A stretch of DNA of 64,000 nt from Methanoregula sp. (GTDB lineage Archaea > Halobacteriota > Methanomicrobia > Methanomicrobiales > Methanospirillaceae). A model generated the notes under the pieces. It had not been told where the DNA came from, did no database searches, and saw only the letters and a list, made by a program, of their open reading frames with translations. The stretch spans positions 146,389-210,388 of the forward strand of contig NZ_JAQTQD010000001.1 of NCBI RefSeq assembly GCF_028712425.1, written 5' to 3'. Position numbers and translations under genes: made by a program. Below, one piece after another: positions 44,383 through 52,344 of the stretch (its first letter is position 1; the number at the start of each line of letters is the position of its first letter).

Positions 44383-45115
44383 CGTCTCCCCTCCTCCAGA
44401 TCCTGCTCTCCGCACCGCCGATGATGACGGCCGTGTGCATGTCGATTGCATCCATGATTGTCTCGATCTCGCCGAGCGTTGTCACCCGGGTCGTCTCGTC
44501 CTCGCGAAGTGCGTTCCTCACGATCCCGACCGGCGTTTTGGGCTCCAGGTGTTTCCTCGCAAGGCTCACTGCAAGCGCAAGGTTGTGCGGCCTGCCCCGG
44601 CTCTTCGGGTTGTAGAGCACGACCGGGATCCCGAGCGTGAAGACCGCATCGAGCCGGGCCTCTATCACCTCAAGCGGTGTCAGGAGGTCCGAGAGGCTGA
44701 TGACCGCAAAGTCCCCGGAGAGCGGCGAGCCGAGCCGGGACGCTGCTGCGTTTGCCGCGGTGATGCCCGGCACGATCTCGACCGGGATATCGGCCTCATC
44801 GTGTTCGAGTATTTCGAGCACGATGCTTGCCATGCCGTACACGCCCGCGTCGCCTCCCGATACGATCGCAACATGGTGAGAGCGGGCGAGGTCGATGGCC
44901 TGCCGGGCCCGGTCCACCTCTTTTCCCATCGTGCTGCTGACGACCTGCTTGCCCTCAAGCAGCAGTCCGAGCGGCTTGAGATAGGTCGAGTGGCCGAGCA
45001 CGTACTCCGCCTTTGCGATTGCTTTCATCGCACGGGGCGTCATGTGGTCGAGCAGGCCCGGCCCGAGCCCGACAATGGCAAGCGATCCTTTTGTTGTTTC
45101 AGCGTGCGATGGCAA
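44330..45115 (-). CDS. cbiH: Cobalt-precorrin-3 C17-methyltransferase
   Basis: 261 residues, tetrapyrrole methylase fold, with IVGLGPGLLDHMTPRA, VSGGDAGVYGMA, EIVPGITAANAAASRLGSPL and VVLYNPKSRGR. CbiH methylates C17 and drives ring contraction. The gene overlaps both neighbours (cbiG upstream, cbiC downstream). Confidence 0.93.
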   Translation of the reverse strand: MPSHAETTKGSLAIVGLGPGLLDHMTPRAMKAIAKAEYVLGHSTYLKPLGLLLEGKQVVSSTMGKEVDRARQAIDLARSHHVAIVSGGDAGVYGMASIVLEILEHDEADIPVEIVPGITAANAAASRLGSPLSGDFAVISLSDLLTPLEVIEARLDAVFTLGIPVVLYNPKSRGRPHNLALAVSLARKHLEPKTPVGIVRNALREDETTRVTTLGEIETIMDAIDMHTAVIIGGAESRIWRRGDDVKGIITPRGYHKKYVY

Positions 45116-45971
45116 CCGTCACTCTCCCGAATACTTTCTTTCCCATGACAAGAGTCTTGGTCCTTGACGTTGCAAGGGCGCAGGGTTCGGCAACGCCAAG
45201 GAGCCCGAGCCGGGTTGCCCGTGACGGGCCGGTGCCTGCCTGTGCGTTTATGGTATCATCGTCAAGGAATATTAAATTCCCGGAAAGTGCCCCGATGCCT
45301 TCGACAAGGCCGGTCTCGCCGAGTTTTTTCGTGGTTGTCGCGTATACGAAAACCTCGCCCTTTTCGATCCCATTCTCGGCAAGTGCTTCTTCAACAGCGA
45401 GGGCAACTTCGTCCGGCCGGATCCCTTTCCGGCACCCGACGCCGACCGAGTACGTCCCCTTCGCGAGAAGCACCGAGACATCCGGGCCGGCAAGGACAAT
45501 TGCCGGGCCCCGGACCGCGTGGACGGGGATATCGCTTGTGAGAATGGCTGCGTTCACTTCCCGGGTCGAGTCCCGGTTCAGGACATCCGTCCCGGTCCGT
45601 TCCGCGATTGTCTCCACCGAGTCCCGGCCCCGGGACTCCGTTGCCGTGGTGATGACCGGAATGAGGCCGAGGCCGGCAAGTTCCTTTGCGAGCTCGTTTG
45701 CCCCGTGATGCCCGCCGAGCACGGGAACTGCAAACCGGAGGTCCGGGCTGACCACGACAACAGCCGGGTCGGTCCACTTGTCATCCAGCAGCGGGGCGAT
45801 CTTCCGGACAACGATCCCCATCGACATCAGGGCAATGATCCGCTTTTTTTGGGAGAAGACCTGATCGAAAATTTCCGCGGAATACTCCAGCACGTCCGCT
45901 CCGAGGAACTCTGCGATCCGCTCCGCTTCAGCCTTTGAATACGGGAACGTGATCACAACAGTCTCTGTCAT
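45099..45971 (-). CDS. cbiG: Cobalt-precorrin-5A hydrolase
   Basis: 290 residues. CbiG opens the lactone and releases the C20 fragment as acetaldehyde after ring contraction. The central motif MGIVVRKIAPLLDDKWTDPA and the GGHHGANELA segment belong to the N-terminal and middle domains; the C-terminal domain has VGVGCRKGI. It overlaps cbiF by one ATGA and cbiH by 17 bp. Confidence 0.93.
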   Translation of the reverse strand: MTETVVITFPYSKAEAERIAEFLGADVLEYSAEIFDQVFSQKKRIIALMSMGIVVRKIAPLLDDKWTDPAVVVVSPDLRFAVPVLGGHHGANELAKELAGLGLIPVITTATESRGRDSVETIAERTGTDVLNRDSTREVNAAILTSDIPVHAVRGPAIVLAGPDVSVLLAKGTYSVGVGCRKGIRPDEVALAVEEALAENGIEKGEVFVYATTTKKLGETGLVEGIGALSGNLIFLDDDTINAQAGTGPSRATRLGLLGVAEPCALATSRTKTLVMGKKVFGRVTVAIAR

Positions 45972-46702
45972 GAGTAGAGGTGCGAGCGCTTATAGCCGGA
46001 CGCGGTACCGAGCACGGAGCGGCCTACGATGAGCAGGGCTGACCGCGTGATACCGGCGTCCTGTGCCTTCTGTGCAATGTCGGCAACCGTGCCCCGGATG
46101 ATCTTCTGGTCGGGCCACGAGGCATGGTAAATTACGACCGCGGGCGTGTCGTCCGGGCACGAGAGTTTCTCTGTGATCTCTGAGAAGTGTTCGCTGCCGA
46201 GGAAGAACGCCATCGTTGCCGGGACCTTCGAGAGCTCGGGGATGTAATCCACTTCAAGCGTCTTTCCCGCGGGACGGGTGATGATGAGGGTGTCCGCAAC
46301 TCCCTTGGGGGTGTACTCCGTGGTGAGTGCGGCTGCTGCGGCAAAGACCGAGGAGACGCCGGGAACGATCTTCACCGTGAGCCCGGCTTTTTCCAGCTCA
46401 GCGATCTGCTCAACAATCGACCCGAAGATCGCGGAGTCGCCCGAATGGAGCCGGACAACCCGCTTCCCCTTCTTTGCCCGGTCGATCATGATGCTGACAA
46501 TGTCGTCGAGCTTCCGGTCCCAGCTGTCGATCTTCTCCGGTGCCGGGCAGGTCTCAACAAGCGCCGGACTGACCAGCGATCCGGCATAGATGAGGACCTC
46601 AGCCCGGTCGAGAAGTTTTCTCCCTTTCACCGTGATCAGTTCCGGGTCGCCCGCGCCGGCGCCCACGAACCAGATCGTATTCTTCTCGTCACTTCCGGGC
46701 AT
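45968..46702 (-). CDS. cbiF: Cobalt-precorrin-4 C11-methyltransferase
   Basis: 244 residues with the motif FVGAGAGDPELITVKGRKLL, the LHSGDSAIFGSI loop, and IVPGVSSVFAAAAALTTEYT. The methylase adds the C11 methyl group. It overlaps cbiL upstream by 14 bp. Confidence 0.93.
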   Translation of the reverse strand: MPGSDEKNTIWFVGAGAGDPELITVKGRKLLDRAEVLIYAGSLVSPALVETCPAPEKIDSWDRKLDDIVSIMIDRAKKGKRVVRLHSGDSAIFGSIVEQIAELEKAGLTVKIVPGVSSVFAAAAALTTEYTPKGVADTLIITRPAGKTLEVDYIPELSKVPATMAFFLGSEHFSEITEKLSCPDDTPAVVIYHASWPDQKIIRGTVADIAQKAQDAGITRSALLIVGRSVLGTASGYKRSHLYS

Positions 46703-47294
46703 ACATCACGCTCATGTAATCGCTCTTCTCCGGGAGCTCGTCATTCCGGTACACCTTCATATCATCGAAGAACATCCGCTCGACCAGCACGAACTCCCGG
46801 TAGCCCTCGGCAGCAAGCGAGGCTGCTTTCTCTTTCGGTTTCCTGACCTTCAGCAGGATCTTCGTGTCCGACATCGTCCCGTCCGAGACCGTGAAACCCT
46901 CGTTCACCGGGACTCCTGCGGCTGACGCAAACGCCGTGATGGAACTGATCCCCGGTTCGGTCCGGAACTCGATCCCGGGGTGCGTCTCCGCGATCACCGC
47001 ACAGAGCCGCGAGAACGTGGAGAAGAAGTTCGGGTCGCCGAGAATCCCGAAAACCGCAAGCCCATCTTGAGCCACAGGTGCGATCTTCCTTGCGTTCTCC
47101 TTCATGCACTCGCGGATCTTCGCCTCATCGTCTGTCATCGGGAAGTCGAGCACAACCGAATCGCGGTACGGGGCAACGAGGTCTTTTGCGATCCGGCCGG
47201 GCACAAAGACCGTGTCGGCCTCTTTCAGCAGTCGCACGGCCCGGAGCGTTAAGAGCTCGGGGTTTCCCGGGCCAAGGCCAAGACCTACGAGCAT
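46689..47294 (-). CDS. cbiL: Cobalt-precorrin-2 C20-methyltransferase
   Basis: 201 residues, slightly short for CbiL, with GLGLGPGNPELLTLRAVRLL, FGILGDPNFFSTFSR and GISSITAFASAAGVPV. It starts the committed methylation series of the anaerobic pathway. Its ATG overlaps the end of cbiT. Confidence 0.92.
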   Translation of the reverse strand: MLVGLGLGPGNPELLTLRAVRLLKEADTVFVPGRIAKDLVAPYRDSVVLDFPMTDDEAKIRECMKENARKIAPVAQDGLAVFGILGDPNFFSTFSRLCAVIAETHPGIEFRTEPGISSITAFASAAGVPVNEGFTVSDGTMSDTKILLKVRKPKEKAASLAAEGYREFVLVERMFFDDMKVYRNDELPEKSDYMSVMYARK

Positions 47295-47827
47295 GCCGCT
47301 CCCCTCCCGACAATGATGTAGACCGGATCGATGGGTTTGAACATGAGGCTTCCCGCAAGGGGCTTTGACCGCGAGACCTGCACCTGCACGACCTCAACAA
47401 AGAGCCCGAGTTCCTGGAGTGTTGAGACCGCTTCGCAGACCGTGGAGAGGAGCACCGCGTTGATCACGATCGTTCGCTTCACCCTCTTCGCCAGCACCGG
47501 CAGAACCGCGAGCAGGTTCTTCGTCCCGCCAATGAATGCACAATCGTATTCCGCATCGTGCCGGAGAAACTCCGTTGCTTCCGTGCAGGAGAACTCGATA
47601 TTCTTCCGGCCGGCCGATTGTGCGGTCTTTGTGGCAAGCGTCACAGCCTCGGGCCGGATATCAATCGATACGACTTTTTTTACGCTGTTCGTAATGGCCA
47701 CCGAGACCTTACCGGTGCCGCAGCCGATCTCAAGAACGGTGTCGGTGCTGCAGAGTCCGAGCTTCTGGAGCGAGACTGCCATGACCTCGTCCTGGGTCGG
47801 GCCGCCGGGGAGTTTTGTGCCGGGCAT
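47285..47827 (-). CDS. cbiT: Cobalt-precorrin-6B C15-methyltransferase (decarboxylating)
   Basis: 180 residues, Rossmann-fold SAM methyltransferase with LEIGCGTGKVSVAI (motif I) and CAFIGGTKNLLAVL. CbiT methylates C15 and decarboxylates the acetate side chain. It is the first gene of the operon. A TATA-like CCTTAATACC on the coding strand (about 47850-47861) lies only some 25-30 bp before the ATG, which suggests a leaderless transcript. Confidence 0.9.
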   Translation of the reverse strand: MPGTKLPGGPTQDEVMAVSLQKLGLCSTDTVLEIGCGTGKVSVAITNSVKKVVSIDIRPEAVTLATKTAQSAGRKNIEFSCTEATEFLRHDAEYDCAFIGGTKNLLAVLPVLAKRVKRTIVINAVLLSTVCEAVSTLQELGLFVEVVQVQVSRSKPLAGSLMFKPIDPVYIIVGRGAACS

Positions 47828-48087
47828 CTGGAGAAGATTTGGAGGGAGAGGGTATTAAGGGTTGGGAAATGGGGGGACTTGTTGGATCATAACATGATGA
47901 AGAACGAATGATTTTGATCAATTATGTTCAAAAAGCTTGACTAGAACCAGCCTATAACTTTTCATGCAAAGTAATGTTTTTTTGTCTATTTTAACAATTT
48001 TTTTCTGATAATGAAGTATTCGTTAACCTCATACAATTAAGGAAACCTTTAATGGGTGCAGAATAATTAGTCTAATTGTGAAAATTA
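47828..48087. promoter_or_regulatory. Divergent AT-rich promoter region between cbiT and the protease operon
   Basis: The cbi promoter candidate is at about 47850-47861. On the plus strand CCTTTAATGG (48048-48057) lies about 35 bp before the ATG at 48088. From about 47890 rightward the sequence becomes sharply AT-rich, marking the edge of an accessory island. No gene. Confidence 0.5.
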
Positions 48088-49089
48088 ATGAGTAAAGCAG
48101 AACGCCAATCATTAATTGCTGCACTTGAAAAAGAGCGAGATTCAAAAATTATCGTATACATTACAGGAGATCGCCCGGGTCTCGAAACTAAAATTGCCAA
48201 TGATATTTTCCCAATTTTCAATAAACACCTTCGGGCAATGGGAGAACAAAAACGAATCGATTTATTCCTATATAGTACGGGTGGCCTAACCAATGCGGGA
48301 TATGCACTGGTAAATCTATTAAGAGAATATTGTAAAGAATTCAATGTAATTGTCCCTTTCAGAGCACTCAGCAGTGCTACGTTAATCTCATTAGGGGCAA
48401 ATGAAATTGTAATGACAAAAATGGGTCAATTGAGTCCAATTGATCCATCTCTTGAACATCCACTGGGTCCAACTGTAAGCCTTCCCGGTCAACCCCCCCG
48501 TATAATGCAGATAAGTGTTGAGGATGTCAACGCTTTTTTCTCACTGGCTAAAAGTAGTGAGTTAAAATCAGAAGACTCAATGAAACAGGTGTTTCAAATA
48601 TTGGCATCAACCGTTAATCCATTGGCTCTGGGTGCGGTTCAAAGATCGAGAGAGCAAATTGTCTTTTTAGCAGATGAATTAATGAAATGCCATGATGGAG
48701 ATAAGGAACACATAAAAAAGGTTATTGAAATCTTAACAAAGGGTAGATTCTCTCATGATTATATCATTGGACCTACAGAGGCAAGACAAATTTTAGGACC
48801 TAAAGTAATCAATCCCAATCCAAACACTACAAAAGCAATATACGATTTATTTGATGCCTATAACAAAATGTTATTATTAGATACGCCATATACTTTGGAA
48901 CCCCTACTTGGTGGCAAAGACAAAACTGAAGCGTCTCTAGATAGAGCGGTCATCGAATCAATGAATTTCACTCATATCTTCAGAACAGTGCGTGAAGTTA
49001 GAAGAATCCAAGTTGCACAACCGGGTGTACCTGCACCTGTAATAGCATATCAGGAAAGACCATTGAAAGAAAGTTGGATCGCAGAATAA
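48088..49089 (+). CDS. SDH-type ClpP-fold serine protease
   Basis: A 333-residue protein of the ClpP/crotonase superfamily, SDH (SppA-like serine protease) group. The oxyanion-type segment LYSTGGLTNAGYALVNLLR (about 61-79) precedes the nucleophile region FRALSSATLISLGANEIVM, with Ser95 or Ser96 as the likely catalytic serine. SPIDPSLEHPLGP follows. No signal peptide or membrane segment is visible, so it is cytosolic. Codons and base composition are AT-rich, unlike the neighbouring cbi genes. It is the first gene of a probable three-gene unit with a small protein and a PIN ribonuclease; the substrate is unknown. Confidence 0.82.
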   Translation: MSKAERQSLIAALEKERDSKIIVYITGDRPGLETKIANDIFPIFNKHLRAMGEQKRIDLFLYSTGGLTNAGYALVNLLREYCKEFNVIVPFRALSSATLISLGANEIVMTKMGQLSPIDPSLEHPLGPTVSLPGQPPRIMQISVEDVNAFFSLAKSSELKSEDSMKQVFQILASTVNPLALGAVQRSREQIVFLADELMKCHDGDKEHIKKVIEILTKGRFSHDYIIGPTEARQILGPKVINPNPNTTKAIYDLFDAYNKMLLLDTPYTLEPLLGGKDKTEASLDRAVIESMNFTHIFRTVREVRRIQVAQPGVPAPVIAYQERPLKESWIAE

Positions 49090-49110
49090 AAGGATGAATG
49101 GAGGATTAAA

Positions 49111-49392
49111 ATGAACGAATTCATTAACGACATTACAACTGCGAGTTATAGTAAATCATCAAACGGCATGGTTGACTCGACGGGAGTTCAAATTATCAAT
49201 CCTTTCAATTCCTTCAATCAAAGCACTAGTAGCAAAATCATCATGCCGATAATATCTATTCCCATGTGGAGTATTGGGCAAAAACAAGAAGAGAAAAAAA
49301 CATTCAAGTTCGACTGGGCAGGGGGATTATCTGATTTAAAAGGGAAAGTAAATTCAGTAGAATTAACACATGAAGCGCTCAAGTGGCGATAA
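49111..49392 (+). CDS. Small unknown protein before a PIN-domain gene (candidate antitoxin)
   Basis: A 93-residue AT-rich gene with a good ribosome binding site (GGAGG, about 49100). The first two thirds are Ser/Asn-rich and probably flexible; the end (LKGKVNSVELTHEALKWR) is a short amphipathic helix. I do not recognise it. Its TAA overlaps the ATG of the PIN gene (TAATG at 49390), the usual antitoxin-toxin order, which is the only reason to suggest an antitoxin. Confidence 0.6.
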   Translation: MNEFINDITTASYSKSSNGMVDSTGVQIINPFNSFNQSTSSKIIMPIISIPMWSIGQKQEEKKTFKFDWAGGLSDLKGKVNSVELTHEALKWR

Positions 49393-49769
49393 TGTATCTC
49401 ATCGATACTAACATTTTTTTAGAAATTCTACTGAACGATTCCAAACGAACACAATGTGAAATTTTTCTAAATAATAATATCGGAAGCTTACATATTACCG
49501 ATTTTTCACTCCATTCAATTGGGGTTGTTTTGTATAATAAACATAAAATTGGATTATACGCTCGATTCATCAAGGATGTAATGCCATCAGTGCAGATCGA
49601 AACAATACCGATAGACTATCATTTTCTTATTGACAATGGCCATATCACATATCATTTTGATTTTGATGATGCGTATCAATATGGTGCAGCAAAGTATCAT
49701 GGATTGATTCTCAAAACATTAGATCACCATTTTGATACTGTGACTGATATATCAGTTGAGACCATATGA
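49392..49769 (+). CDS. PIN-domain ribonuclease (VapC-like)
   Basis: 125 residues from the ATG at 49392; a GTG at 49383 in frame gives 128. The acidic residues of the PIN fold are visible: Asp5 and Glu11 in MYLIDTNIFLEIL, acidic residues in FDFDDAYQYGAAKY, and Asp in TLDHHFDTV. VapC-type enzymes cut tRNA or rRNA. It is coupled to the small upstream protein and, through it, to the SDH protease gene. Confidence 0.82.
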   Translation: MYLIDTNIFLEILLNDSKRTQCEIFLNNNIGSLHITDFSLHSIGVVLYNKHKIGLYARFIKDVMPSVQIETIPIDYHFLIDNGHITYHFDFDDAYQYGAAKYHGLILKTLDHHFDTVTDISVETI

Positions 49770-50655
49770 ATTAATAAAAGGTATATTAGGCAAGTTCGTA
49801 TCTCAACTCATGCCATAGCGCAACACCACAGGATATTCGCATTTCAATTATATTACTGAAAAAGAGAGTTTGAAAATTTTTGAGAAACTGTTATGATTCC
49901 GCCCCCCTCCTGATAGTAGTTGCTCGGGGAATTCGTTGCCCCCTCGCGAGAGCGGCCCATACGCAAATTCGAGTACAGGTAAATGCGTAGCGCAAAAGTC
50001 GGCAGACCTTTTGCGCGTCTGGCATCGCATCATAATCGTGAGCAACGAATCGTAATCAAACCTTGCTCAATCATTTTCAATCAAGGTCCGGTTGATCCGG
50101 ATCACAATTTCAATCACGATCACATTCGCGTTTGAAAAATATTGAGCAAGGTCTGGAAAATATTTTTCAAGCAAAGTCTGCTTGAAAGCAGATCAATCAA
50201 GGTCTGATCAAAAATTTTTCATTAAAATCTGCTTCAAAAACCGGATTAGTTTATGACGAAGTGCAGCTTTGCTCTATCTAGGTTCAGACAAAACCGTTTA
50301 ACTTTTCTTGAGCAAAGTCTGCTGAAAAAAATTCAATCAAAGTCTGCTCGAAAAATTTCATGCAAGGTTCGATTGATCCGGAAATAATTTTTGATCGCGA
50401 TCGTAATCGCGTTGAAAATATTTTGAGCAAGGTCCAGCATAAAAAATTTTCACGCAAGATATCACCTTGGTGATAGCAAATTGCGCGAACAGTGTTTACA
50501 CAATCGGTGATTTTACCTAGACTTTAACTTGAGATTTAGCAGACACTGTCTGCGGAATTGATGGTTTGCCGGCAATGACCATTGTTAAAGATTCCCCAGA
50601 CGGTGTTTGGGAAATTTGCGGTCTTTCTCGCATTCAGATCCACAATCATCTCGCG
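49770..50655. other. Long AT-rich non-coding tract with iterated motif and hairpins
   Basis: Nearly 900 bp without a credible protein gene. It includes a strong inverted repeat, GCGCAAAAG-9 nt-CTTTTGCGC (49990-50016), followed by the iterated-motif block (50040-50480). The short plus-strand frame at 50566-50988 is antisense to the acetyltransferase gene and rejected. The tract may encode an untranslated RNA; nothing fixes its ends. Confidence 0.5.
50072..50480. repeat. Iterated GCAARGTCYG-type motif block with palindromes
   Basis: At least eight variants of CAAGGTCTG/CAAAGTCTG recur in about 400 bp, at about 50081, 50146, 50171, 50197, 50311, 50337, 50371 and 50427. Most are centred in short hairpins, such as ATCAA-GGTCCGG-TTGAT, CAAGCA-AAGTC-TGCTTG (50168-50184), GATCA-9 nt-TGATC (50191-50209) and AGCA-AAGTC-TGCT. 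The block ends with the perfect palindrome TATCACC-TT-GGTGATA (50460-50475). Spacing is irregular, so this is not a CRISPR array. Confidence 0.75.
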
Positions 50656-51180
50656 TTATTCGTGAGGGATCTTGGTAAGATCAACAACCATCTGGATGGA
50701 ATCATTATTTTCATGAATCCGGACAAACCCGCCATTTTTCTCATAAAACCGGATGGTCCGGGGATCCTTTTTGGCATCAACTTTCACAAACCTGCATCCT
50801 ATCTGCTCGGTCAGATCAAAAGCCATACTGAACACCCGCTTCATCATCTCCCGCCCGATTCCCTGGCCGCGATATCCATCCCTTGTGGCAATTCTTGCCA
50901 GGAGAAGTGCCGGATAACTATTGGGGGGATCGTCCATTTCAAGGGTCATCTTACGGTTTACAAAATCAGATTTGATACAACCCATTGAGAGGGAAAAGAA
51001 AGCAATAAGTTCTGGCCCCAGGTGGACAACGTACGTGGTGGATATTTTCTGCACCTGGTTCACTTTTGCAGCAGAACGTAAGAAATCCTGGAGATCGTCA
51101 GAATCGGAGCAACGGAATGTTGAGACGTCAGTAGTCTCAGCTAATTTTGAAAAAACAAGATTATTGATATCGACTGGCAT
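50656..51180 (-). CDS. GNAT acetyltransferase, probable toxin of a toxin-antitoxin pair
   Basis: 174 residues from the ATG at 51180; the open frame to 51300 lies over the antitoxin. The GNAT acetyl-CoA loop is RIATRDGYRGQGIGREMMKR (about 97-116), and the N-terminus has the FRCSDSDDLQDFLRSAAK pattern seen in TacT/AtaT-like toxins that acetylate charged tRNA. It starts five bases after a small upstream gene, the usual order. The target is inferred from family. Confidence 0.82.
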   Translation of the reverse strand: MPVDINNLVFSKLAETTDVSTFRCSDSDDLQDFLRSAAKVNQVQKISTTYVVHLGPELIAFFSLSMGCIKSDFVNRKMTLEMDDPPNSYPALLLARIATRDGYRGQGIGREMMKRVFSMAFDLTEQIGCRFVKVDAKKDPRTIRFYEKNGGFVRIHENNDSIQMVVDLTKIPHE

Positions 51181-51184
51181 TTTG

Positions 51185-51337
51185 TTATCTGTGCCAGTCT
51201 TTCCGGAGCTGACGGGCTTCCCTGAAAAGATCCAGACTCTCCTTGTTGAAACTCTGGGACGGTGCACTAACGTAATCGTTAAACGCACGTGCCTCTTCAC
51301 CTTTCAGGGTTGTTTCTAACTCAATAGGTTTTGCCAT
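51185..51337 (-). CDS. Small antitoxin-like protein upstream of the GNAT gene
   Basis: 50 residues from the ATG at 51337 (MAKPIELETTLKGEEARAF), with GGAGAAG just upstream. The charged, helical sequence ends in a toxin-wrapping-like tail (ESLDLFREARQLRKDWHR). Short DUF1778-like or related partners precede GNAT toxins in this way; family assignment is from context and size. Confidence 0.68.
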   Translation of the reverse strand: MAKPIELETTLKGEEARAFNDYVSAPSQSFNKESLDLFREARQLRKDWHR

Positions 51338-51510
51338 CGTTCTTCTCCTTTCATGACGCTGTGAATGACAGTGTCGGATTATGCCAGACATTACCTGACA
51401 ATTATATTTTATATTATTCTTTTATCGCTTAAAGATTATTGCATAGTTCTCACGACAGAATTTCAGGAGAATGGAATTCTGTGACAGAGATATGTTTGCC
51501 CCGGCCTCAC

Positions 51511-51792
51511 TCACTCATCCCCACAAATCCGAAACTCACATCCCGCAAATTCCGTACAACTCCGGCAGACCGCAAACACAATCTCGCAATGCGCACAGTC
51601 CGGCTTGCTCTCCAAATCGCAATGATCGCAATCCGGTTCATCAACATCCGGCCCGGCTTCACCGGCATCATCGGAGAACTCATTCTTCCGGTGCATTCTC
51701 TTAAAATCTTCATTGCAGATATTGCAGTACGCATCAAGACAGAATTCACATTCCCCGGTCAGGGGGTCGCAGCCCCAGTTCAGGTACGTCAT
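51511..51792 (-). CDS. Cysteine-rich small protein, probable zinc binder
   Basis: 93 residues with 13 cysteines, ten of them in five CxxC pairs: CEFC, CNIC, CDHC, CAHC and CRSC; CEFRIC follows near the end. An acidic spacer separates the clusters. The pattern suggests two or three zinc ribbons or knuckles. The opposite strand has a longer open frame (51439-52119), but the cysteine periodicity makes the minus-strand reading the real one. No family recognised. Confidence 0.62.
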   Translation of the reverse strand: MTYLNWGCDPLTGECEFCLDAYCNICNEDFKRMHRKNEFSDDAGEAGPDVDEPDCDHCDLESKPDCAHCEIVFAVCRSCTEFAGCEFRICGDE

Positions 51793-52344
51793 GCTGGTAT
51801 CCCGGTACTGATGTCACGCGAGCAAAAAATGATTGCGGCAATGATTTCTTCTGATACTGCCGCCGAAGATCTCCCCCGACAGGGGTTCGGATCTACCCCA
51901 AATCCCCCCTATATATTAGTGCATTTCCGGACTTGCGAAAAATACTCGTCACGGGTATTTGACCTGTCACAGTCCGACAGGTCATCAGACCTGGAGGAGG
52001 AGAAGAATGCGGGAGCATTCTTCGACTGTCAACTTACCCGCAACTTTGGGACCCCTAAACCTATGATCCAAAACCCCCCTTCTTTTCATTCCGGCATCCT
52101 CCAGCCCGTCCGGCCCTGAGTTATGCCTCTGTATTAGCGCTATTTACGTCCGCGTTTTTCCGACGTGAAATTTAGGAAAAATCATGAATTAGTCCCGCTT
52201 TTTCGCGACTTAGTCCCGCTTTTTGGGGTATTTACGGCCACGGGGATTCTGGCTCTCCGAATTTTACGTCGGAGAATCCTGCGATCAGATCTTTTCAGAG
52301 AGTCTCAAAAAGAGAGGTTTTCCGGGTACCGGAAAACAGGTATA
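51793..52344. other. Non-coding gap with stem-loops and direct repeats
   Basis: It contains GACCTGTC-7 nt-GACAGGTC and the overlapping AGGTC-ATCA-GACCT (about 51960-51990). Next come a direct repeat of TTAGTCCCGCTTTTT (about 52189-52203 and 52208-52222) and a hairpin TCTCCGA-8 nt-TCGGAGA (about 52252-52276). CCGACGTGAAATTTA and its imperfect reverse complement lie about 100 bp apart. No gene with a ribosome binding site is seen. Confidence 0.4.

Noticed and set aside
50072..50480. CRISPR array
   Set aside because: The recurring motif is only about 10 bases, imperfect, with irregular spacing and no uniform spacers; no cas genes are in the window.
51439..52119. 226-residue plus-strand frame
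   Set aside because: Antisense to the cysteine-rich gene, no ribosome binding site, and proline/serine-rich random composition after residue 150.
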